The notes beneath the pieces were generated by a model that saw only the letters and a list, made by a program, of their open reading frames with translations, did no database searches and was not told the origin of the DNA. From Cognatishimia sp. WU-CL00825 (GTDB lineage Bacteria > Pseudomonadota > Alphaproteobacteria > Rhodobacterales > Rhodobacteraceae), in assembly GCF_040364665.1 (NCBI RefSeq), contig NZ_BAABWX010000004.1, positions 124,001 through 188,000 of the forward strand: 64,000 nt of DNA, given 5' to 3'. Position numbers and translations under genes: made by a program. Of the stretch, positions 17,384 through 28,059 are shown piece by piece; position 1 is the first letter of the stretch, and each line of letters opens with the position of its first letter.

Positions 17384-18061
17384 GTGATTGAGTTGGATAA
17401 CATTGCCTACAGTTATGGCGGTGGTGAGTTACTAAGTGAGATTTCCTTGTCGTTGCAACCCGGTGGATTCTATTTCCTGACGGGGCCTTCTGGTGCGGGC
17501 AAAACCACATTCATGAAACTATGTTATGGCGAGCTGACGCCGACCTCTGGCCAGACCCGATTGTTTGGCAAAGACGTGCGCGAAATGACTCGAGAAGATC
17601 ACGCGATGTCGCGGCGGCGCATTGGGGTCGTGCATCAGGATTGCCAATTTCTCGACCATCTGTCCCTGACAGAAAACGTGGCCTTGCCCCTGACGGTTTC
17701 GGGCCGGGACAATCTGGAACAAGTTGCAAATCTCAAAGAATTACTGGCCTGGGTTGGTCTCAAAGAACGCGCCAAAGCCCTGCCGCCGGAACTCTCTGGC
17801 GGCGAACGTCAACGGGCGGCCCTGGCGCGTGCGGTGGTGATGTCCCCTGATGTGGTGCTTGCAGACGAACCCACAGGCAATGTCGATTGGGAGATGTCAC
17901 AACGCCTGCTTCAATTGCTGGTCGAGCTTAACAAAATGGGCAAAACAGTGATGATAGCCACCCATGATATGAACCTGATCCGGGCTGCGAAATCCAAAGT
18001 GCCTGCCCGTGTGCTGCGCATTGCAAACCGGCATGTTCAGCTGGCAGGAGCAGACCTATGA
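17384..18061 (+). CDS. ftsE: Cell division ATP-binding protein FtsE
   Basis: The ABC ATPase that, with FtsX, controls peptidoglycan amidase activity at the division site. The GTG at 17384 (AAGGG upstream) gives 225 residues, the usual length; the longer frame to 17330 adds an unrelated tail. Walker A is GPSGAGKT (34-41), the signature is LSGGERQR, Walker B is VVLADEPTGN, and the H-loop is in ATHD. The last four bases overlap the ftsX start (ATGA). Confidence 0.95.
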   Translation: MIELDNIAYSYGGGELLSEISLSLQPGGFYFLTGPSGAGKTTFMKLCYGELTPTSGQTRLFGKDVREMTREDHAMSRRRIGVVHQDCQFLDHLSLTENVALPLTVSGRDNLEQVANLKELLAWVGLKERAKALPPELSGGERQRAALARAVVMSPDVVLADEPTGNVDWEMSQRLLQLLVELNKMGKTVMIATHDMNLIRAAKSKVPARVLRIANRHVQLAGADL

Positions 18062-18963
18062 AGGCGCTTTTTGTGTCTGTGACCAGCGTGTTTGTTGGCG
18101 ATGCCCAGGCCGACCGAATGGTGCCGCCAACTGGTTTCACAGCGCGCCTCACGCTATTTGCCTCGGGTGCCATGGCGTTTTTGGCAGTCTTTGCACTGGC
18201 CTTGTCACTGGCCTCTGGTCGCTTGGCAAAACGCTGGGGCGACGAACTGGCCCAAAGCTCCACGCTGCGCATTTCCGCCCCCGTTGAACAACTGGCCGCC
18301 CAGACCGAAGCGGCGCTAAAAATTCTGACCACCACGCCGGGCATCGCCGAAGCGCGGGCTATGACGTCAGAAGAACAGCGCGCCTTGCTCAGCCCCTGGT
18401 TTGGGCCGGACCTGCCGGTTGAAAATCTACCAATTCCACAACTCATTGAAATCAAAGAGGATAGCGCCGGATATGATGCAACAGGCCTGCGCTTGCGCCT
18501 TCAGGCCGAAGTGCCGGGGGCGGTGCTCGACGATCACACCCGCTGGCGGCGCCCGCTGCAACAGGCTGCGGGCCGTCTGCGCTTGCTCGGGGTTGTGTCG
18601 ATTGTGCTGATCGCCGCCGTGACCGGCGCGATGATTACTTTGGCCGCAAATGCAGCTCTCGCCGCCAATGCCAAGGTGATCGCTGTTTTACGTCTGGTTG
18701 GGGCCAATGACGATTATATCGCCAAAGCCTTTGTGCGCCGGTTCACCCTGCGCGCCCTGACCGGGGCTGCCGTGGGCACGGCACTGGGTCTTGCCGCGGT
18801 GTTCTTATTGCCGTCGGCCACGGACCAAGCCGGTTTTCTGACCGGATTGGGCTTTGCCGGCCTGTCGTTTCTTTGGCTCGTGCTGTTGCCACTCTTGGCC
18901 GCCGCCGTCGCCTTTCTTGCCACTGGTGCCGCAGCGCGCCGCACCTTATCAGAGTTGCGCTAA
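18058..18963 (+). CDS. ftsX: Cell division permease-like protein FtsX
   Basis: 301 residues with the FtsX topology: a first span at about 38-60, a periplasmic domain to about 180, then three spans in the C-terminal part (about 182-205, 230-255 and 268-290). It overlaps ftsE by four bases, and its stop overlaps the plsC start (TAATG). FtsX passes the ATPase signal of FtsE to periplasmic activators of amidases. Confidence 0.93.
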   Translation: MKALFVSVTSVFVGDAQADRMVPPTGFTARLTLFASGAMAFLAVFALALSLASGRLAKRWGDELAQSSTLRISAPVEQLAAQTEAALKILTTTPGIAEARAMTSEEQRALLSPWFGPDLPVENLPIPQLIEIKEDSAGYDATGLRLRLQAEVPGAVLDDHTRWRRPLQQAAGRLRLLGVVSIVLIAAVTGAMITLAANAALAANAKVIAVLRLVGANDDYIAKAFVRRFTLRALTGAAVGTALGLAAVFLLPSATDQAGFLTGLGFAGLSFLWLVLLPLLAAAVAFLATGAAARRTLSELR

Positions 18964-19712
18964 TGAAATACGCTCTGCAATGGACACGCTCGCTTATCTT
19001 TATCCTGCAGATGTATCTTATGATGTTTCTGATGGGCATAGCCTGCTTCATTCCGGCGCTGCTTAGCCGCAAGGCCGCCATTGCCAGCATGCGCCTATAT
19101 TGCGCTTGGGTCCGTTGGACCGCAGGCTGGATCGTCGGTCTTAAGTCCGAAGTGCGCGGCACAGTGCCCAGCGGCGCAGTGATCGTTGCCGCGAAACACC
19201 AGTCGTTCCTGGATATCATCCTTTTGATGGGCAGCCTGCCAGCAGGAAAATTCATCATGAAACGCGAGCTGATGTTCGCGCCGATCCTGGGGCAATACGC
19301 GCTGCGCATCGGCTGTGTCCCGGTCAATCGTGGCAAACGCGGCAAGGCTATCAAGAAAATGGCAGCCGATGTGAAAAGCGGCGCGCAATTGCCAGGCCAA
19401 TTGATCATCTACCCGCAAGGCACGCGCATCGCCCCCGGCGTCAAAGCCCCCTTCAAAGTTGGCACCTATGTGCTGTATGAACAATTGGCCCAAGCCTGTG
19501 TGCCGGTCGCCTGCAATGTTGGGGTGTTCTGGCCCAAACGAGGCATCTATCGCGCACCCGGATTGGCGGTTATTCAATACCTTGACCCAATTCAGGCGGG
19601 CTTGTCACAAGCTGATTTTATGGGGCAATTGCAAGATGTGGTTGAAACAAAATCAAATGAACTGATGCAAGAGGCAGGATTTGACGCCAATGCAGTATCT
19701 AAAGACAGTTGA
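18963..19712 (+). CDS. plsC: 1-acylglycerol-3-phosphate O-acyltransferase family (PlsC-like)
   Basis: 249 residues from the ATG that overlaps the ftsX stop. A hydrophobic N-terminal helix (about 10-35) anchors it. The acyltransferase motif I is HQSFLD (H79 to D84, HX4D). VNRGKRG corresponds to motif II, and YPQGTR (150-155) is motif III with Q in place of the common E. The protein should acylate lysophosphatidate or a related lysolipid to build membrane phospholipid. Co-transcription with ftsEX ties it to envelope growth. Confidence 0.9.
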   Translation: MKYALQWTRSLIFILQMYLMMFLMGIACFIPALLSRKAAIASMRLYCAWVRWTAGWIVGLKSEVRGTVPSGAVIVAAKHQSFLDIILLMGSLPAGKFIMKRELMFAPILGQYALRIGCVPVNRGKRGKAIKKMAADVKSGAQLPGQLIIYPQGTRIAPGVKAPFKVGTYVLYEQLAQACVPVACNVGVFWPKRGIYRAPGLAVIQYLDPIQAGLSQADFMGQLQDVVETKSNELMQEAGFDANAVSKDS

Positions 19713-20295
19713 AGACCTAGAGACGCTTTACCCAGAGCCAAGCGTCAATGCGACGCGCAAAGTGGCCCGCAGCCTGACACCCGCCTACCGCAAATGGATC
19801 ATGACCTCCCGCTACTGCGTGTTGTCCACCGTTGGCCCAGACGGGACAGACGCCAGCCCCCGCGGCAACCATGGCCCGGTTGTCAGCGCTCTGGATGACC
19901 AGACTCTCGCGATGCCTGATTGGCCGGGAAACAACCGGATTGATACCCTGCGCAACATTGTTCAGGATCCCCGCATAGCACTGATGTTTATGATCCCGGG
20001 GCAGGGGCTGGTGGTGCGCGTGAATGGTCAGGCCCGTGTGACAACAGACACGCCCCTGCGCCAGCAATTTGAACACAAGGGCAAAACCCCCCGATCCGTC
20101 ATCGTGATCAAAATCAACGAAATCTACTCCCACTGTTCCCGCGCCACTTTGCGTTCTGATCTTTGGAACCCCGACAATCGCCCGACAACCGCGCCCAGCA
20201 TGGGAGAATTGCTCGCCGAAGCCACCCAAGGCGAAGTTGACGCGGCCAGCTATAACCAAGACTGGGAAATTCGCGGCCCAAAATTGCTTTGGTAG
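19690..20295 (+). CDS. PPOX-type FMN-binding flavoprotein (MSMEG_1061/DR2398-like)
   Basis: About 201 residues from ATG 19690, overlapping the end of plsC by 23 bp; a TTG at 19681 is the alternative start. It has the split-barrel layout of pyridoxamine 5'-phosphate oxidase-related proteins: CVLSTVGPDGTDASPRG early, then DWPGNNRIDTLRNIVQDPRIALMFMIPG, and VNGQARV in the second half. Such proteins bind FMN or F420 and reduce or oxidise small molecules; the substrate is unknown. True PdxH enzymes are longer and have a different C-terminus. Confidence 0.82.
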   Translation: MQYLKTVEDLETLYPEPSVNATRKVARSLTPAYRKWIMTSRYCVLSTVGPDGTDASPRGNHGPVVSALDDQTLAMPDWPGNNRIDTLRNIVQDPRIALMFMIPGQGLVVRVNGQARVTTDTPLRQQFEHKGKTPRSVIVIKINEIYSHCSRATLRSDLWNPDNRPTTAPSMGELLAEATQGEVDAASYNQDWEIRGPKLLW

Positions 20296-20477
20296 CCGCA
20301 CGCAATTGTGAAAGCCCTTGAGGCGAAATTTGCAGTCATCGTGCCTAAATACATAAAGCGCACCCCGATTGCGCGTTCCTACGGGAACGGCTACCAAGCC
20401 AGGGCAGAGCGACAGATGCACAGCCCTCGTGCAAAACCCCCTGTCGTTCTGTCACTCTGGTTCACCTGTTAGAAACG

Positions 20478-20506
20478 AAAAAAGGCGACCCGATTGGGCC
20501 GCCTTT
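20478..20506 (-). terminator. Intrinsic terminator after lpd
   Basis: AAAGGCGACCC / GGGCCGCCTTT stem (one mismatch) with loop GATT. On the minus strand seven U residues follow (the A run at 20478-20484). It lies 21 bases beyond the lpd stop and closes the suc–lpd cluster. The rest of the 231-bp gap 20296-20526 holds no ORF; a small CGTTCC/GGAACG dyad lies near 20374-20389. Confidence 0.82.
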
Positions 20507-20526
20507 GTCTTTGCTTTCTGATGGTT

Positions 20527-21918
20527 TTACGCGTGAATGGATCCGTCACCACAGGCCAAAGCCGCTTCGCGCATGGCTTCGGAATAGGTTGGGTGCGCGT
20601 GGCATGTCAGCGCCACATCCTGTGCGGATGCGCCAAATTCCATCGCAACACAGATCTCGTGGATCATATCGCCCGCTGCTGGGCCAATGATCGCCGCACC
20701 TAGCACGCGATCGGTTTCCGCATCTGCGATCAGCTTCACAAACCCGTCTGCCTGACCAATGGCCTTGGCACGTGCGTTGCCCATGAACGAGAATTTGCCA
20801 ACCTTAACCTTGCGGCCTTCGGCTTTCAGCGCGTCTTCTGTCTGACCAACAGTCGCGACCTCTGGCGTGGTGTAGACCACACCCGGAATGACGCCATAGT
20901 TCACGTGGCCATGTTTGCCCGCCAGAACCTCAGCGACGGCCATGCCTTCGTCTTCGGCCTTATGCGCCAGCATCGGGCCTTCGATCACGTCGCCGATCGC
21001 ATAGACGCCCGCCACATTGGTCGCCCAATGGGCATCCACCGCAATCTGTCCGCGCTCTGTCATCTTCACACCCAGCGCGTCCAAACCCAGACCTTCGGCA
21101 TATGGCTTACGACCTGTGGCCACCAACACAACATCCGCATCCAACACTTCCTCGGCGTCAGGTTTCTTTTTCAAAGAATACTTAACCTTGGCTTTGGTCT
21201 TGGTCGCATCCACGCCAGACACGGCCGCGCCCATCACGAATTTCAGACCCTGTTTTTCCAGAATACGCTTGAACGTGCGCTGAACATCTTTGTCCATGCC
21301 AGGGCAAACCGCATCCATATATTCAACCACAGTCACCTCAGAGCCAAGGCGTTGATACACAGAGCCAAGCTCCAACCCAATCACACCCGCGCCAATCACA
21401 ACCATTTTCTTTGGAACCTTGCTCAACTCCAATGCGCCGGTCGAGGTCACAACGACTTTCTCGTCCACCTCAACACCCGGCAAGGAGGACGGCACAGAAC
21501 CCGACGCAATCACAATGTTCTTGGTGTCATAAGTTGTGTCGCCAACTGTGACCTTGCCCGCCGCAGGAATAGAGCCATAGCCCTTGATCCAATCGATCTT
21601 GTTCTTTTTCATCAAGAACTCAACACCCGTGGTGTTTTGGCCCACAACGTCGTCTTTATAAGACTTCATTTGGTTCCAATCCACAGACTGAGTTTTGCCC
21701 TTGAGGCCCATATTCGCAAAGTTATGCTCTGCTTCGTGCAGCATATGGGTCGCGTGCAACAGCGCTTTTGACGGGATACAACCCACGTTCAGGCAGGTGC
21801 CGCCCAAAGTCTCACGGCTTTCCACAATGGCGGTTTTTAGACCCAGCTGGGCGCAGCGAATAGCGGATACATAGCCGCCGGGGCCTGATCCGATGATGAT
21901 GACGTCATATTGGGACAT
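20527..21918 (-). CDS. lpd: Dihydrolipoyl dehydrogenase (E3)
   Basis: The FAD enzyme that reoxidises the lipoyl arms of the 2-oxoglutarate dehydrogenase complex. The ATG at 21918 follows GGAG and gives 463 residues; a longer in-frame extension is rejected. [12 protein letters not shown] binds FAD, the redox disulfide is C42/C47 in [24 protein letters not shown] binds NAD, and HAHPTYSE near the end carries the catalytic His. It follows sucB on the same strand, with repeat copy B between them. Confidence 0.97.
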   Translation of the reverse strand: MSQYDVIIIGSGPGGYVSAIRCAQLGLKTAIVESRETLGGTCLNVGCIPSKALLHATHMLHEAEHNFANMGLKGKTQSVDWNQMKSYKDDVVGQNTTGVEFLMKKNKIDWIKGYGSIPAAGKVTVGDTTYDTKNIVIASGSVPSSLPGVEVDEKVVVTSTGALELSKVPKKMVVIGAGVIGLELGSVYQRLGSEVTVVEYMDAVCPGMDKDVQRTFKRILEKQGLKFVMGAAVSGVDATKTKAKVKYSLKKKPDAEEVLDADVVLVATGRKPYAEGLGLDALGVKMTERGQIAVDAHWATNVAGVYAIGDVIEGPMLAHKAEDEGMAVAEVLAGKHGHVNYGVIPGVVYTTPEVATVGQTEDALKAEGRKVKVGKFSFMGNARAKAIGQADGFVKLIADAETDRVLGAAIIGPAAGDMIHEICVAMEFGASAQDVALTCHAHPTYSEAMREAALACGDGSIHA

Positions 21919-21944
21919 GTGTGTCTCCTGAAATTCGGGGTGGG

Positions 21945-22004
21945 GAGGGGGCTCTGCCCTCAGTGCCGCTGGCACTTCCCCCGGAGTATTTATGGAAAAA
22001 TGAA
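21945..22004 (+). repeat. Composite intergenic element, copy B
   Basis: On the plus strand: an imperfect hairpin GAGGG...CCCTC (21945-21961), a perfect 6-bp hairpin AGTGCC-GCT-GGCACT (21962-21976), then the box CCCCCGGAGTATTTATGG followed by an A-rich stretch ending ATGAA. It fills most of the gap between sucB and lpd and is antisense to their transcription. Compare copies A (2815-2882) and C (41778-41845). Confidence 0.7.
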
Positions 22005-22032
22005 TACGGGGCGGAGTGCCCCATATTTAAAC

Positions 22033-23526
22033 TTACAGATCCATCAACAGACGACGAGGATCTTCCAGCGCTTCTTTCACGCGCACAAGGAAGGTCACAG
22101 CACCTTTGCCATCCACGATGCGGTGGTCATATGACAGCGCCAGATACATCATCGGGCGGATCACCACTTGGCCATTGATCGCCATTGGACGGTCCTGAAT
22201 TTTATGCATGCCCAAGATACCAGACTGCGGCGGGTTCAGGATGGGCGAAGACATCAAGGAGCCATAGACGCCACCGTTAGAGATGGTGAACGACCCGCCC
22301 TGCATTTCCGCCATAGACAGCTTGCCATCGCGCGCGCGTTTGCCTTTTTCGCCAATGGCTTTTTCAATCTCTGCAAAGCCCATCTGATCGGCATCCCGGA
22401 TCACCGGAACAACCAGACCGGTTGGCGTGCCTGCCGCAATGCCCATGTGGACAAAGTTTTTATACACAACATCGGTGCCGTCGATTTCGGCGTTCACTTC
22501 GGGCACTTCTTTCAACGCGTGCACGCAGGCCTTGGTAAAGAACGACATAAAGCCAAGCTTGACGCCGTGCTTTTTCAGGAACAGCTCTTTGTACTCATTC
22601 CGCAGCGCCATAACTTCGGTCATATCGACCTCGTTATAGGTGGTCAGCATCGCCGCGGTGTTCTGAGATTCTTTCAGACGCTTGGCAATCGTCTGGCGCA
22701 GACGTGTCATTTTCACACGCTCTTCGCGGGCCGCGTCATCTGCCGCGACAGGCGCACGGGCCACAACCGCCGCCGCCGGGGCCGCCGCTGCTGCCGGCGC
22801 AATCGCGGCTTTCAGCACGTCTTCTTTCATGATGCGACCATCCCGGCCAGATCCCGCAACCTGTGCTGCAACCAGACCTTTTTCCGCCATCAGCTTGTTG
22901 GCCGAAGGCGCGTTTTCAACGTCTTTGCCACTTGCTGCCGCAACAGGTGCCGCCGCCGCAGGAGCCGCTGCAACCGCACCACCACCAGAGGACAGAACCG
23001 CCAGCTTTGCAGTCGCATCCACAGTTGCGCCTTCGGCTGCGATGATTTCGGTCAAAACACCAGCCGCCGGGGCAGGCACTTCGACAGACACTTTGTCAGT
23101 TTCCAGCTCGCACAGCATTTCGTCTGCTGCAACGCTGTCGCCAACCTGCTTGAACCAGGTCGAAACCGTAGCTTCGGTCACAGATTCACCAAGCGTTGGC
23201 ACCATAACGTCAACGGAAGCACCCGTTGCCGCAGCCGCTTCTGGAGCAGACGCAGCCGCTGGTGCTACTGGTGCTGGAGCAGCACCTTCGCCCGCCAGAA
23301 TGGTCGCCAACAGCGCATCAACACCCACAGTGTCGCCTTCTGCAGCCACGATCTCGCCCATAGAACCTGCAGCAGGGGCCGGCACTTCGACAGTCACCTT
23401 GTCGGTTTCCAGCTCACACAGCATTTCATCCACGGCAACAGCGTCGCCAGGTTTCTTGAACCAAGTGGCCACAGTGGCCTCGGTCACACTTTCGCCCAGA
23501 GTAGGGACGCGTACTTCAGTCGTCAT
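22033..23526 (-). CDS. sucB: 2-oxoglutarate dehydrogenase E2, dihydrolipoamide succinyltransferase, with two lipoyl domains
   Basis: 497 residues, about 90 more than E. coli SucB because the lipoyl domain is duplicated. [18 protein letters not shown] is in domain 1 (lipoyl-lysine near K43) and [18 protein letters not shown] in domain 2 (near K145). Ala/Pro linkers join them. A peripheral-subunit-binding domain ([11 protein letters not shown]...[11 protein letters not shown], about 205-240) follows, then the catalytic domain with DHRIVDG near the C-terminus. It transfers the succinyl group to CoA. It starts 8 bp after sucA. Confidence 0.96.
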   Translation of the reverse strand: MTTEVRVPTLGESVTEATVATWFKKPGDAVAVDEMLCELETDKVTVEVPAPAAGSMGEIVAAEGDTVGVDALLATILAGEGAAPAPVAPAAASAPEAAAATGASVDVMVPTLGESVTEATVSTWFKQVGDSVAADEMLCELETDKVSVEVPAPAAGVLTEIIAAEGATVDATAKLAVLSSGGGAVAAAPAAAAPVAAASGKDVENAPSANKLMAEKGLVAAQVAGSGRDGRIMKEDVLKAAIAPAAAAAPAAAVVARAPVAADDAAREERVKMTRLRQTIAKRLKESQNTAAMLTTYNEVDMTEVMALRNEYKELFLKKHGVKLGFMSFFTKACVHALKEVPEVNAEIDGTDVVYKNFVHMGIAAGTPTGLVVPVIRDADQMGFAEIEKAIGEKGKRARDGKLSMAEMQGGSFTISNGGVYGSLMSSPILNPPQSGILGMHKIQDRPMAINGQVVIRPMMYLALSYDHRIVDGKGAVTFLVRVKEALEDPRRLLMDL

Positions 23527-23534
23527 TGTTCTAA

Positions 23535-26492
23535 TTACCCTTCAATGGTCAGCGCGTCATTCACCAGCGCTGCTTGTTGTGCTTTATGTTGGCTTGCAAG
23601 TCCGGTCGCAGGCGAGGCAGATGCCTGACGACCCACATAAATCGGACGTGTGTTTTTTGCTTTGATGCGGCCTAGAACCCATTCGATGTTTGGCTCAATA
23701 AAGGTCCAAGCCCCTTGGTTCTTTGGCTCTTCTTGGCACCAAACCATTTCAGCGCCTTTAAAGCGTTCTAGCTCCTTCACCAACGAGATCGCCGGGAATG
23801 GATAGAACTGTTCAATACGCATCAGATAGATGTCATCTATGCCGCGTGCGTCGCGTTCTTCCAGCAAGTCATAGTAGACTTTGCCTGAACACATGACGAC
23901 GCGCTTGATTTTGTCATCTTTGACCAGCTTAGCATCGCTGTTGCCATATTGCGCATCATCCCAAAGTACCCGGTGGAAGCTAGAGCCATCGGTGAATTCT
24001 TCGGTCTTGGACACCGCCATTTTGTGACGCAACAAAGATTTTGGCGTCATCATGATCAAAGGTTTCCGGAAGCTGCGATGCAACTGACGGCGCAGGATAT
24101 GGAAATAGTTCGCCGGCGTAGTACAGTTGGCCACAATCCAGTTGTCGCCCCCGCACATCTGCAAGAACCGTTCCAAACGGGCAGAGCTGTGCTCTGGGCC
24201 CTGGCCTTCAAAGCCATGCGGCAACAGAACCGTCAGGCCTGACATGCGCAACCACTTGCTTTCACCAGAGCTGATGAATTGGTCAAACATAATCTGCGCA
24301 CCATTGGCAAAGTCACCAAACTGCGCTTCCCACAGTGTCAGCGCATTTGGCTCTGCCAGCGAATAGCCGTATTCAAAACCCAGAACCGCATATTCAGACA
24401 GGGCTGAATCGATCACTTCGTACTGTGCCTGGCCCGACCGGATATTGTTTAGCGGATAATAGCGGGTTTCGTTATCTTGGTTCACAATGCCAGAGTGCCG
24501 CTGCGAGAAAGTCCCGCGGGTTGCATCCTGACCCGAAAGACGCACCGGATAGCCTTCGGTTAACAAAGAGCCAAACGCCAAGGCTTCGCCGGTGGCCCAG
24601 TCAATACCTTTGCCGCTTGCAAACATCTTACCACGGTTTTCCAGCAAACGACCGACCGTCTTGTGAATCGGATAGCCCTCTGGCACCGACGCCAGCGACG
24701 CGCCAATCTGGTCAAAGGTCTCGCGTTTTATTGCGGTTTCGCCACGCTGATAATCTTCGTCTTTGCGATCCAGATGAGACCATTTGCCATCCAGCCAATC
24801 AGCTTTGTTGGGCTTGTATTCCTTGCCCGCTTCGAACTCTTCGTTCAAATGCGCCTGGAACGCGGCCTTCATGTCCTCGATCTCGCCTTCCGGGATCAGG
24901 CCATCTTTGACCAGACGCTCGGTATACAGGCTGAGGGTGGTTTTGTGGCCCTTGATCTTCTTGTACATCATCGGATTGGTGAACATGGGCTCGTCGCCCT
25001 CGTTGTGACCAAACCGGCGATAGCAGAAGATATCCAGCACAACATCTTTGTGGAATTTCTGACGGAATTCTGTCGCGACTTTCGCCGCATGTACAACCGC
25101 TTCCGGGTCATCGCCGTTCACGTGGAAAATCGGCGCTTCAACCACCAGCGCGTTGTCTGTTGGATAGGGCGAAGACCGCGAGAAATGCGGCGCCGTCGTG
25201 AAACCAATCTGGTTGTTCACAACGATATGCATCGTGCCGCCGGTCTTATGACCACGCAGTCCAGACAGGGCAAAACACTCTGCCACAACACCTTGACCCG
25301 CAAAAGCCGCATCACCGTGCAACAAAATTGGCAAAACTGAAATTCGGTCATCGTCATTCAGCTGATCTTGTTTGGCCCGCACTTTCCCCAGCACAACCGG
25401 GTTGACGGCTTCCAAGTGGCTTGGGTTGGCGGTCAGCGATAAATGCACCGAATTGCCATCAAATTCCCGATCAGAAGACGCGCCCAGGTGATATTTCACA
25501 TCGCCAGACCCATCAACGTCTTCGGGTTTGAACGAGCCACCTTGGAATTCGTTAAAGATGGCCTTGTAAGGTTTGCGCATCACGTTCGCCAAAACCGACA
25601 GACGCCCACGGTGCGGCATGCCGATCACGATGTCCTGCACCCCCAACGCGCCACCGCGCTTGATGATTTGTTCCATCGCTGGGATCAGGCTTTCGCCGCC
25701 ATCCAGACCAAAACGTTTGGTGCCCATGTATTTTACATGCAGGAACTTCTCAAAGCCCTCGGCCTCAACCATCTTGTTCAAGATTGCCTTACGCCCTTCG
25801 CGCGTAAACGTGATCTCTTTGTTGTAGCCCTCGATCCGTTCTTTCAGCCAGCTGGCCTCTTCGGGGTTCGAAATATGCATGTATTGCATCGCAAACGTGC
25901 CGCAATAGGTCCGGCGCACAATGTCCAAAATCTGACGCATCGTTGCGATCTGCAGACCCAAAACGTTGTCGATAAAGATCGGACGATCCAAATCGGCACC
26001 TGCAAACCCATAAGACGCGGGGTCCAGTTCTGGGTGAGGTGTCTTATCGCGCATGCCCAAAGGATCAAGGTCAGCAACCAAATGGCCACGAATACGGTAC
26101 GCCCGGATCAACATCAGCGCGCGGATCGAATCCAGAACCGCTTGTTTGACCGCCTCATCAGAGACTTCCACGCCCTTTTCGGCCGCCTTGGCTTTGATTT
26201 TGTCACCCGCGCCTTTGACTTCTGCCGGGGCAGGGTATTCGCCTGTCAACGCGCTGGTCAGATCATCATTTGGGGCCGGGGGCCAATCACCACGCGCCCA
26301 ACTCGGGCCGGTGGCTTCGGCCTTTACGTCCAGCTCTGCATCACCCAGCTGTTTGAAAAAGTCTTGCCAGACCTCGTCAACCGCATTTGGGTCAGACGCA
26401 TAGCGCGCGTAAAGCTGCTCAAGATATTCAGCATTATGCCCCTGCATAAAGCTAGAGGCGTGAAACAGATCGTTGGAGGATTGATCAGTCAT
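23535..26492 (-). CDS. sucA: 2-oxoglutarate dehydrogenase E1 component
   Basis: The thiamine-diphosphate decarboxylase of the 2-oxoglutarate dehydrogenase complex. It has 985 residues. The N-terminal segment [21 protein letters not shown] that binds E2, [28 protein letters not shown] (ThDP/Mg), and the transketolase-like C-terminal half with [16 protein letters not shown] are all present. Its ATG overlaps the stop of the secreted-protein gene at 26489 by four bases, so the two are translationally coupled. Confidence 0.97.
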   Translation of the reverse strand: MTDQSSNDLFHASSFMQGHNAEYLEQLYARYASDPNAVDEVWQDFFKQLGDAELDVKAEATGPSWARGDWPPAPNDDLTSALTGEYPAPAEVKGAGDKIKAKAAEKGVEVSDEAVKQAVLDSIRALMLIRAYRIRGHLVADLDPLGMRDKTPHPELDPASYGFAGADLDRPIFIDNVLGLQIATMRQILDIVRRTYCGTFAMQYMHISNPEEASWLKERIEGYNKEITFTREGRKAILNKMVEAEGFEKFLHVKYMGTKRFGLDGGESLIPAMEQIIKRGGALGVQDIVIGMPHRGRLSVLANVMRKPYKAIFNEFQGGSFKPEDVDGSGDVKYHLGASSDREFDGNSVHLSLTANPSHLEAVNPVVLGKVRAKQDQLNDDDRISVLPILLHGDAAFAGQGVVAECFALSGLRGHKTGGTMHIVVNNQIGFTTAPHFSRSSPYPTDNALVVEAPIFHVNGDDPEAVVHAAKVATEFRQKFHKDVVLDIFCYRRFGHNEGDEPMFTNPMMYKKIKGHKTTLSLYTERLVKDGLIPEGEIEDMKAAFQAHLNEEFEAGKEYKPNKADWLDGKWSHLDRKDEDYQRGETAIKRETFDQIGASLASVPEGYPIHKTVGRLLENRGKMFASGKGIDWATGEALAFGSLLTEGYPVRLSGQDATRGTFSQRHSGIVNQDNETRYYPLNNIRSGQAQYEVIDSALSEYAVLGFEYGYSLAEPNALTLWEAQFGDFANGAQIMFDQFISSGESKWLRMSGLTVLLPHGFEGQGPEHSSARLERFLQMCGGDNWIVANCTTPANYFHILRRQLHRSFRKPLIMMTPKSLLRHKMAVSKTEEFTDGSSFHRVLWDDAQYGNSDAKLVKDDKIKRVVMCSGKVYYDLLEERDARGIDDIYLMRIEQFYPFPAISLVKELERFKGAEMVWCQEEPKNQGAWTFIEPNIEWVLGRIKAKNTRPIYVGRQASASPATGLASQHKAQQAALVNDALTIEG

Positions 26493-27136
26493 TTTGATAC
26501 CACGCTAAAATGGGCGAAGAATGGAAATTCTTCTTTGATAGCGGCTTCGATACGGTTCTGATCAAAGCCTATGATTTGCAACGACCCAAAGGGCGTTGTT
26601 TGTCGCGGAAAAGTATAGATTGGATAAGGTAACGTCTGTGGTGCAGGCAAGACGTTAGCCAGCTCGGAAGCACTTTCAGCGGACAAAATCACGTCGCATT
26701 GGATCTGAACTTTCGAGCCTATCGATGTTCGTGTGAGCTTCAAGATGCTTTGATTATCACGGCGTTCAAATACTTGAACAGCAACGTTTGGGTTTGTGTC
26801 TTTATAGCGACGTTCTGCACCTGCATATTGTTTGGCCGAAACCCAAGTTTTGCTCCAGTGATCAGACACATCACTGTTAAACGTAAGGAGTGAAAACTGT
26901 TGCGCAGCAAATCCAAGAATTGCGTGATCGCTCAACTCTTTTCTTTTCACTTCAGTCCAACCAATGTTTGATAGTTCAACATTAGCAGCTTGTTCAAACT
27001 GTTCCGCAGCAACACACAGATTGAGCGTTTCTTGCAGCGAATTGGAGCCGCTTTCGGCAAGACCAGTGTTCGCGATGGCCGAAATGGCCATCGCGGTACA
27101 AATGCGGTAAAGCCAGTTTACCGACATCTTTTTCAT
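26489..27136 (-). CDS. Secreted protein of unknown function between sucD and sucA
   Basis: 215 residues with a signal peptide (about 1-28, ending LAE). The mature part has two cysteines, C41 in LCVAAEQF and a second near residue 146 in QIQCDVIL, and no known motif. Its start overlaps the sucD stop (TAATG) and its stop overlaps the sucA start (ATGA), so it is tightly built into the operon. The DNA looks richer in A and T than its neighbours. It shares a short pattern (C-V-x(4,5)-F-x(6,7)-E-L-x2-I-G) with the lipoprotein at 28060-28563, suggesting distant relatedness. Confidence 0.75.
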   Translation of the reverse strand: MKKMSVNWLYRICTAMAISAIANTGLAESGSNSLQETLNLCVAAEQFEQAANVELSNIGWTEVKRKELSDHAILGFAAQQFSLLTFNSDVSDHWSKTWVSAKQYAGAERRYKDTNPNVAVQVFERRDNQSILKLTRTSIGSKVQIQCDVILSAESASELANVLPAPQTLPYPIYTFPRQTTPFGSLQIIGFDQNRIEAAIKEEFPFFAHFSVVSK

Positions 27137-28017
27137 TAGCCGATCGCTTTCAGAACAGCTTCGCCCAAACCGGCCGGGCTGTCAGCAACAACGATGCCCG
27201 CAGACTTCATGGCTTCGATCTTGTCTTCGGCGCCACCTTTGCCGCCAGCGACAATCGCGCCGGCGTGACCCATGCGGCGGCCCGGAGGTGCCGTACGGCC
27301 CGCAATGAAGCCAGCTGTTGGTTTCCAACGGCCCTTCTTCTTTTGCTCTTTCAGGAATTCCGCCGCTTCTTCTTCTGCAGAACCACCGATTTCACCGATC
27401 ATGATGATGGATTGGGTTTCATCATCATCCAGGAACATGTCCAAAACGTCGATGTGCTCTGTGCCTTTGATCGGATCGCCGCCGATGCCCACAGCAGTGG
27501 ACTGGCCCAAACCGATATCGGCTGTCTGTTTCACCGCCTCATATGTCAGTGTGCCGGAACGGGACACAACACCCACAGAGCCACGTTTGTGGATGTGGCC
27601 CGGCATAATGCCGATTTTGCAGGCGTCAGGGGTGATAACACCCGGGCAGTTTGGCCCGATCAAACGGCTAGCAGAGCCTTCCAACGCGCGTTTCACCGCC
27701 ATCATGTCCAGCACAGGAATGCCTTCGGTGATACAGATGATCAGTTCCATTTCCGCATCAATGGCTTCCAGAATGGAATCCGCTGCAAACGGCGGAGGAA
27801 CATAGATCACAGAAGCATTCGCTTCAGTGACGTGCTTGGCTTCGTGTACAGAATTGAACACAGGCAAGCCCAGATGCTCGATGCCACCTTTGCCCGGTGT
27901 CACACCACCAACCATTTTAGTGCCATAAGCAATCGCTTGCTCAGAGTGGAACGTGCCCTGCGAGCCGGTCAGGCCCTGACAGATCACTTTAGTATTTTCG
28001 TCTACGAGAATGGCCAT
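27136..28017 (-). CDS. sucD: Succinyl-CoA synthetase alpha subunit
   Basis: 293 residues; binds CoA and carries the phosphohistidine of the substrate-level phosphorylation step of the TCA cycle. [15 protein letters not shown] near the start forms the CoA loop, GPNCPGVI is central, and [16 protein letters not shown] holds the catalytic His at about 248. A good AAGGAG lies before the ATG. It is separated from sucC by the small lipoprotein gene. Confidence 0.97.
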   Translation of the reverse strand: MAILVDENTKVICQGLTGSQGTFHSEQAIAYGTKMVGGVTPGKGGIEHLGLPVFNSVHEAKHVTEANASVIYVPPPFAADSILEAIDAEMELIICITEGIPVLDMMAVKRALEGSASRLIGPNCPGVITPDACKIGIMPGHIHKRGSVGVVSRSGTLTYEAVKQTADIGLGQSTAVGIGGDPIKGTEHIDVLDMFLDDDETQSIIMIGEIGGSAEEEAAEFLKEQKKKGRWKPTAGFIAGRTAPPGRRMGHAGAIVAGGKGGAEDKIEAMKSAGIVVADSPAGLGEAVLKAIG

Positions 28018-28059
28018 TTGGCATCTCCTTACTATACTTCACCGTTTGGAACGGCGAGA

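Noticed and set aside
20905..21771. 288-codon plus-strand frame opposite lpd
   Set aside because: Antisense shadow of lpd; no start region or motif.
22168..23628. Long open frames (486 and 327 codons) on the plus strand opposite sucB
   Set aside because: They are frame shadows of the Ala/Pro/Gly-rich sucB; no start signals, no motifs and no promoter; the sucB frame has complete lipoyl and catalytic motifs.
25443..26561. 372-codon plus-strand frame opposite sucA
   Set aside because: Antisense shadow of the sucA coding pattern; low-complexity product with no domain.
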